Assembly: GCF_029892685.1 (NCBI RefSeq)
Contig: NZ_JARXVD010000004.1
Span: forward strand, 124,001-188,000
Origin: Mycobacterium sp. OTB74
GTDB taxonomy: Bacteria > Actinomycetota > Actinomycetes > Mycobacteriales > Mycobacteriaceae
Direction: 5' to 3'
Length of the DNA stretch: 64,000 bases
Shown: in pieces, positions 63,762-64,000 of the stretch
How positions within the stretch are numbered: the stretch's first letter is position 1
Layout: every line of letters starts with the position of its first letter
The notes under the pieces: model-generated
Told to the model about the DNA's origin: nothing
The model's database searches: none
What the model saw: the letters and a program-made list of their open reading frames with translations, nothing else
Program-made: the position numbers and the translations under genes

Positions 63762-64000
63762 CCCAGGCCCTGCCAGACGTCGACCTTGCGTCGCTGCCAC
63801 CGGTGCCCGTCAATCCGATGCCTTACCTGCGAAGAGTCAAAGCCACCCGGGCGTGCCACACCGGATTCGAAGCCTTACGTGATGCCGGTGGCCCAGTGAC
63901 ACAATGTGTGCTCGGGCCCGCATGGTTGGCTCCGCCGATCGTGCTCGTGATGTCGCCGCAGGGTGTCCATGATGTGCTCGGCCGCACCGACGGCGCGACC
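63758..64000 (+). CDS. Cytochrome P450, N-terminal part (runs off the window)
   Basis: Only the first 81 residues are present. They read like a soluble actinobacterial P450 start: PDVDLASLPPVPVNPMPYLR, then FEALRDAGGPVTQCVLGP and the helix-B region PPIVLVMSPQGVHDVLGR. The LPPVPVNP...PYLR and VLVMSPQGVHDVL patterns match the meander before helix B in many P450s. The heme loop lies beyond the end. The ATG at 63758 follows ACGGAG. It lies 185 bases from the divergent SDR. Confidence 0.7.
   Translation, partial: MTQALPDVDLASLPPVPVNPMPYLRRVKATRACHTGFEALRDAGGPVTQCVLGPAWLAPPIVLVMSPQGVHDVLGRTDGAT

Overview
The window is high-GC actinobacterial DNA and fits an environmental Mycobacterium (Mycolicibacterium-like). 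The markers are a mycobacterial-type Tat lipoprotein multicopper oxidase, a PE-PPE-domain serine hydrolase, a cutinase, a PknH-type sensor domain protein, a DUF732 protein, several LLM-class F420-dependent oxidoreductases, long-chain acyl-CoA metabolism genes, and many TetR regulators with short divergent promoters. Genes are dense, often joined by ATGA or TGATG stop/start overlaps. I saw no rRNA, tRNA or CRISPR array.

Region 1 (1-13049) is accessory DNA. Positions 1-5289 hold an ABC exporter (two permease reading frames plus an ATPase), a DUF2933 membrane protein, a SHOCT protein, an MmcO-like multicopper oxidase with a methionine-rich insert, a small methionine-rich membrane protein and the C-terminal stub of a ChrA chromate transporter. 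A DosR-like box and a CsoR/RicR-like G-tract dyad lie in the promoters, suggesting hypoxia and copper control. Positions 5305-11216 form one minus-strand unit: an unknown 235-aa protein, an XRE-ImmA/IrrE metalloprotease, and a Tn554-type tnpA-tnpB-tnpC trio. It is preceded by a perfect 18-bp palindrome, and a partial copy of that palindrome faces a DHA2-family efflux gene. My inference is a self-regulated Tn554-like element whose metal-resistance genes lie in the cargo position downstream of tnpC.

Region 2 (13297-22104) is oxidative lipid or xenobiotic metabolism. A Baeyer-Villiger-like monooxygenase/P450 operon and a di-iron metal-dependent hydrolase gene share an almost identical 27-bp operator around a TetR gene. 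A cutinase, a cupin, a broken SDR gene and a thiolase/aldo-keto reductase operon follow.

Region 3 (22215-31607) is an unusual seven-gene operon under a divergent XRE/MLTR regulator: an alpha/beta hydrolase, two paralogous metallo-beta-lactamase-fold hydrolases, an NTF2-like protein, a flavin reductase-like protein, a hydrolase-NTF2 fusion and a DUF302 protein. An epimerase/LLM oxidoreductase pair with a divergent LysR gene follows it.

Region 4 (31711-46022) holds a long GapB-type GAPDH, a TetR-controlled operon with a fused two-domain acyl-CoA dehydrogenase, scattered SDR, LLM and nitronate monooxygenase genes, the PE-PPE hydrolase, and a TetR/SRPBCC/LLM operon with two matching operators.

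Region 5 (46043-64000) holds the PknH-like sensor protein, a TauE/SafE permease, an acyl-CoA synthetase, cyanase, a haloalkane dehalogenase, membrane proteins, and a divergent locus. On one side of that locus is glycosyltransferase, DUF2064, methyltransferase, molybdopterin oxidoreductase and membrane protein; on the other is response regulator, histidine kinase and epimerase. The window ends with a D-aminoacylase-type amidohydrolase, its divergent TetR, an SDR that converges on it across a 17-bp-stem hairpin, and the start of another P450.
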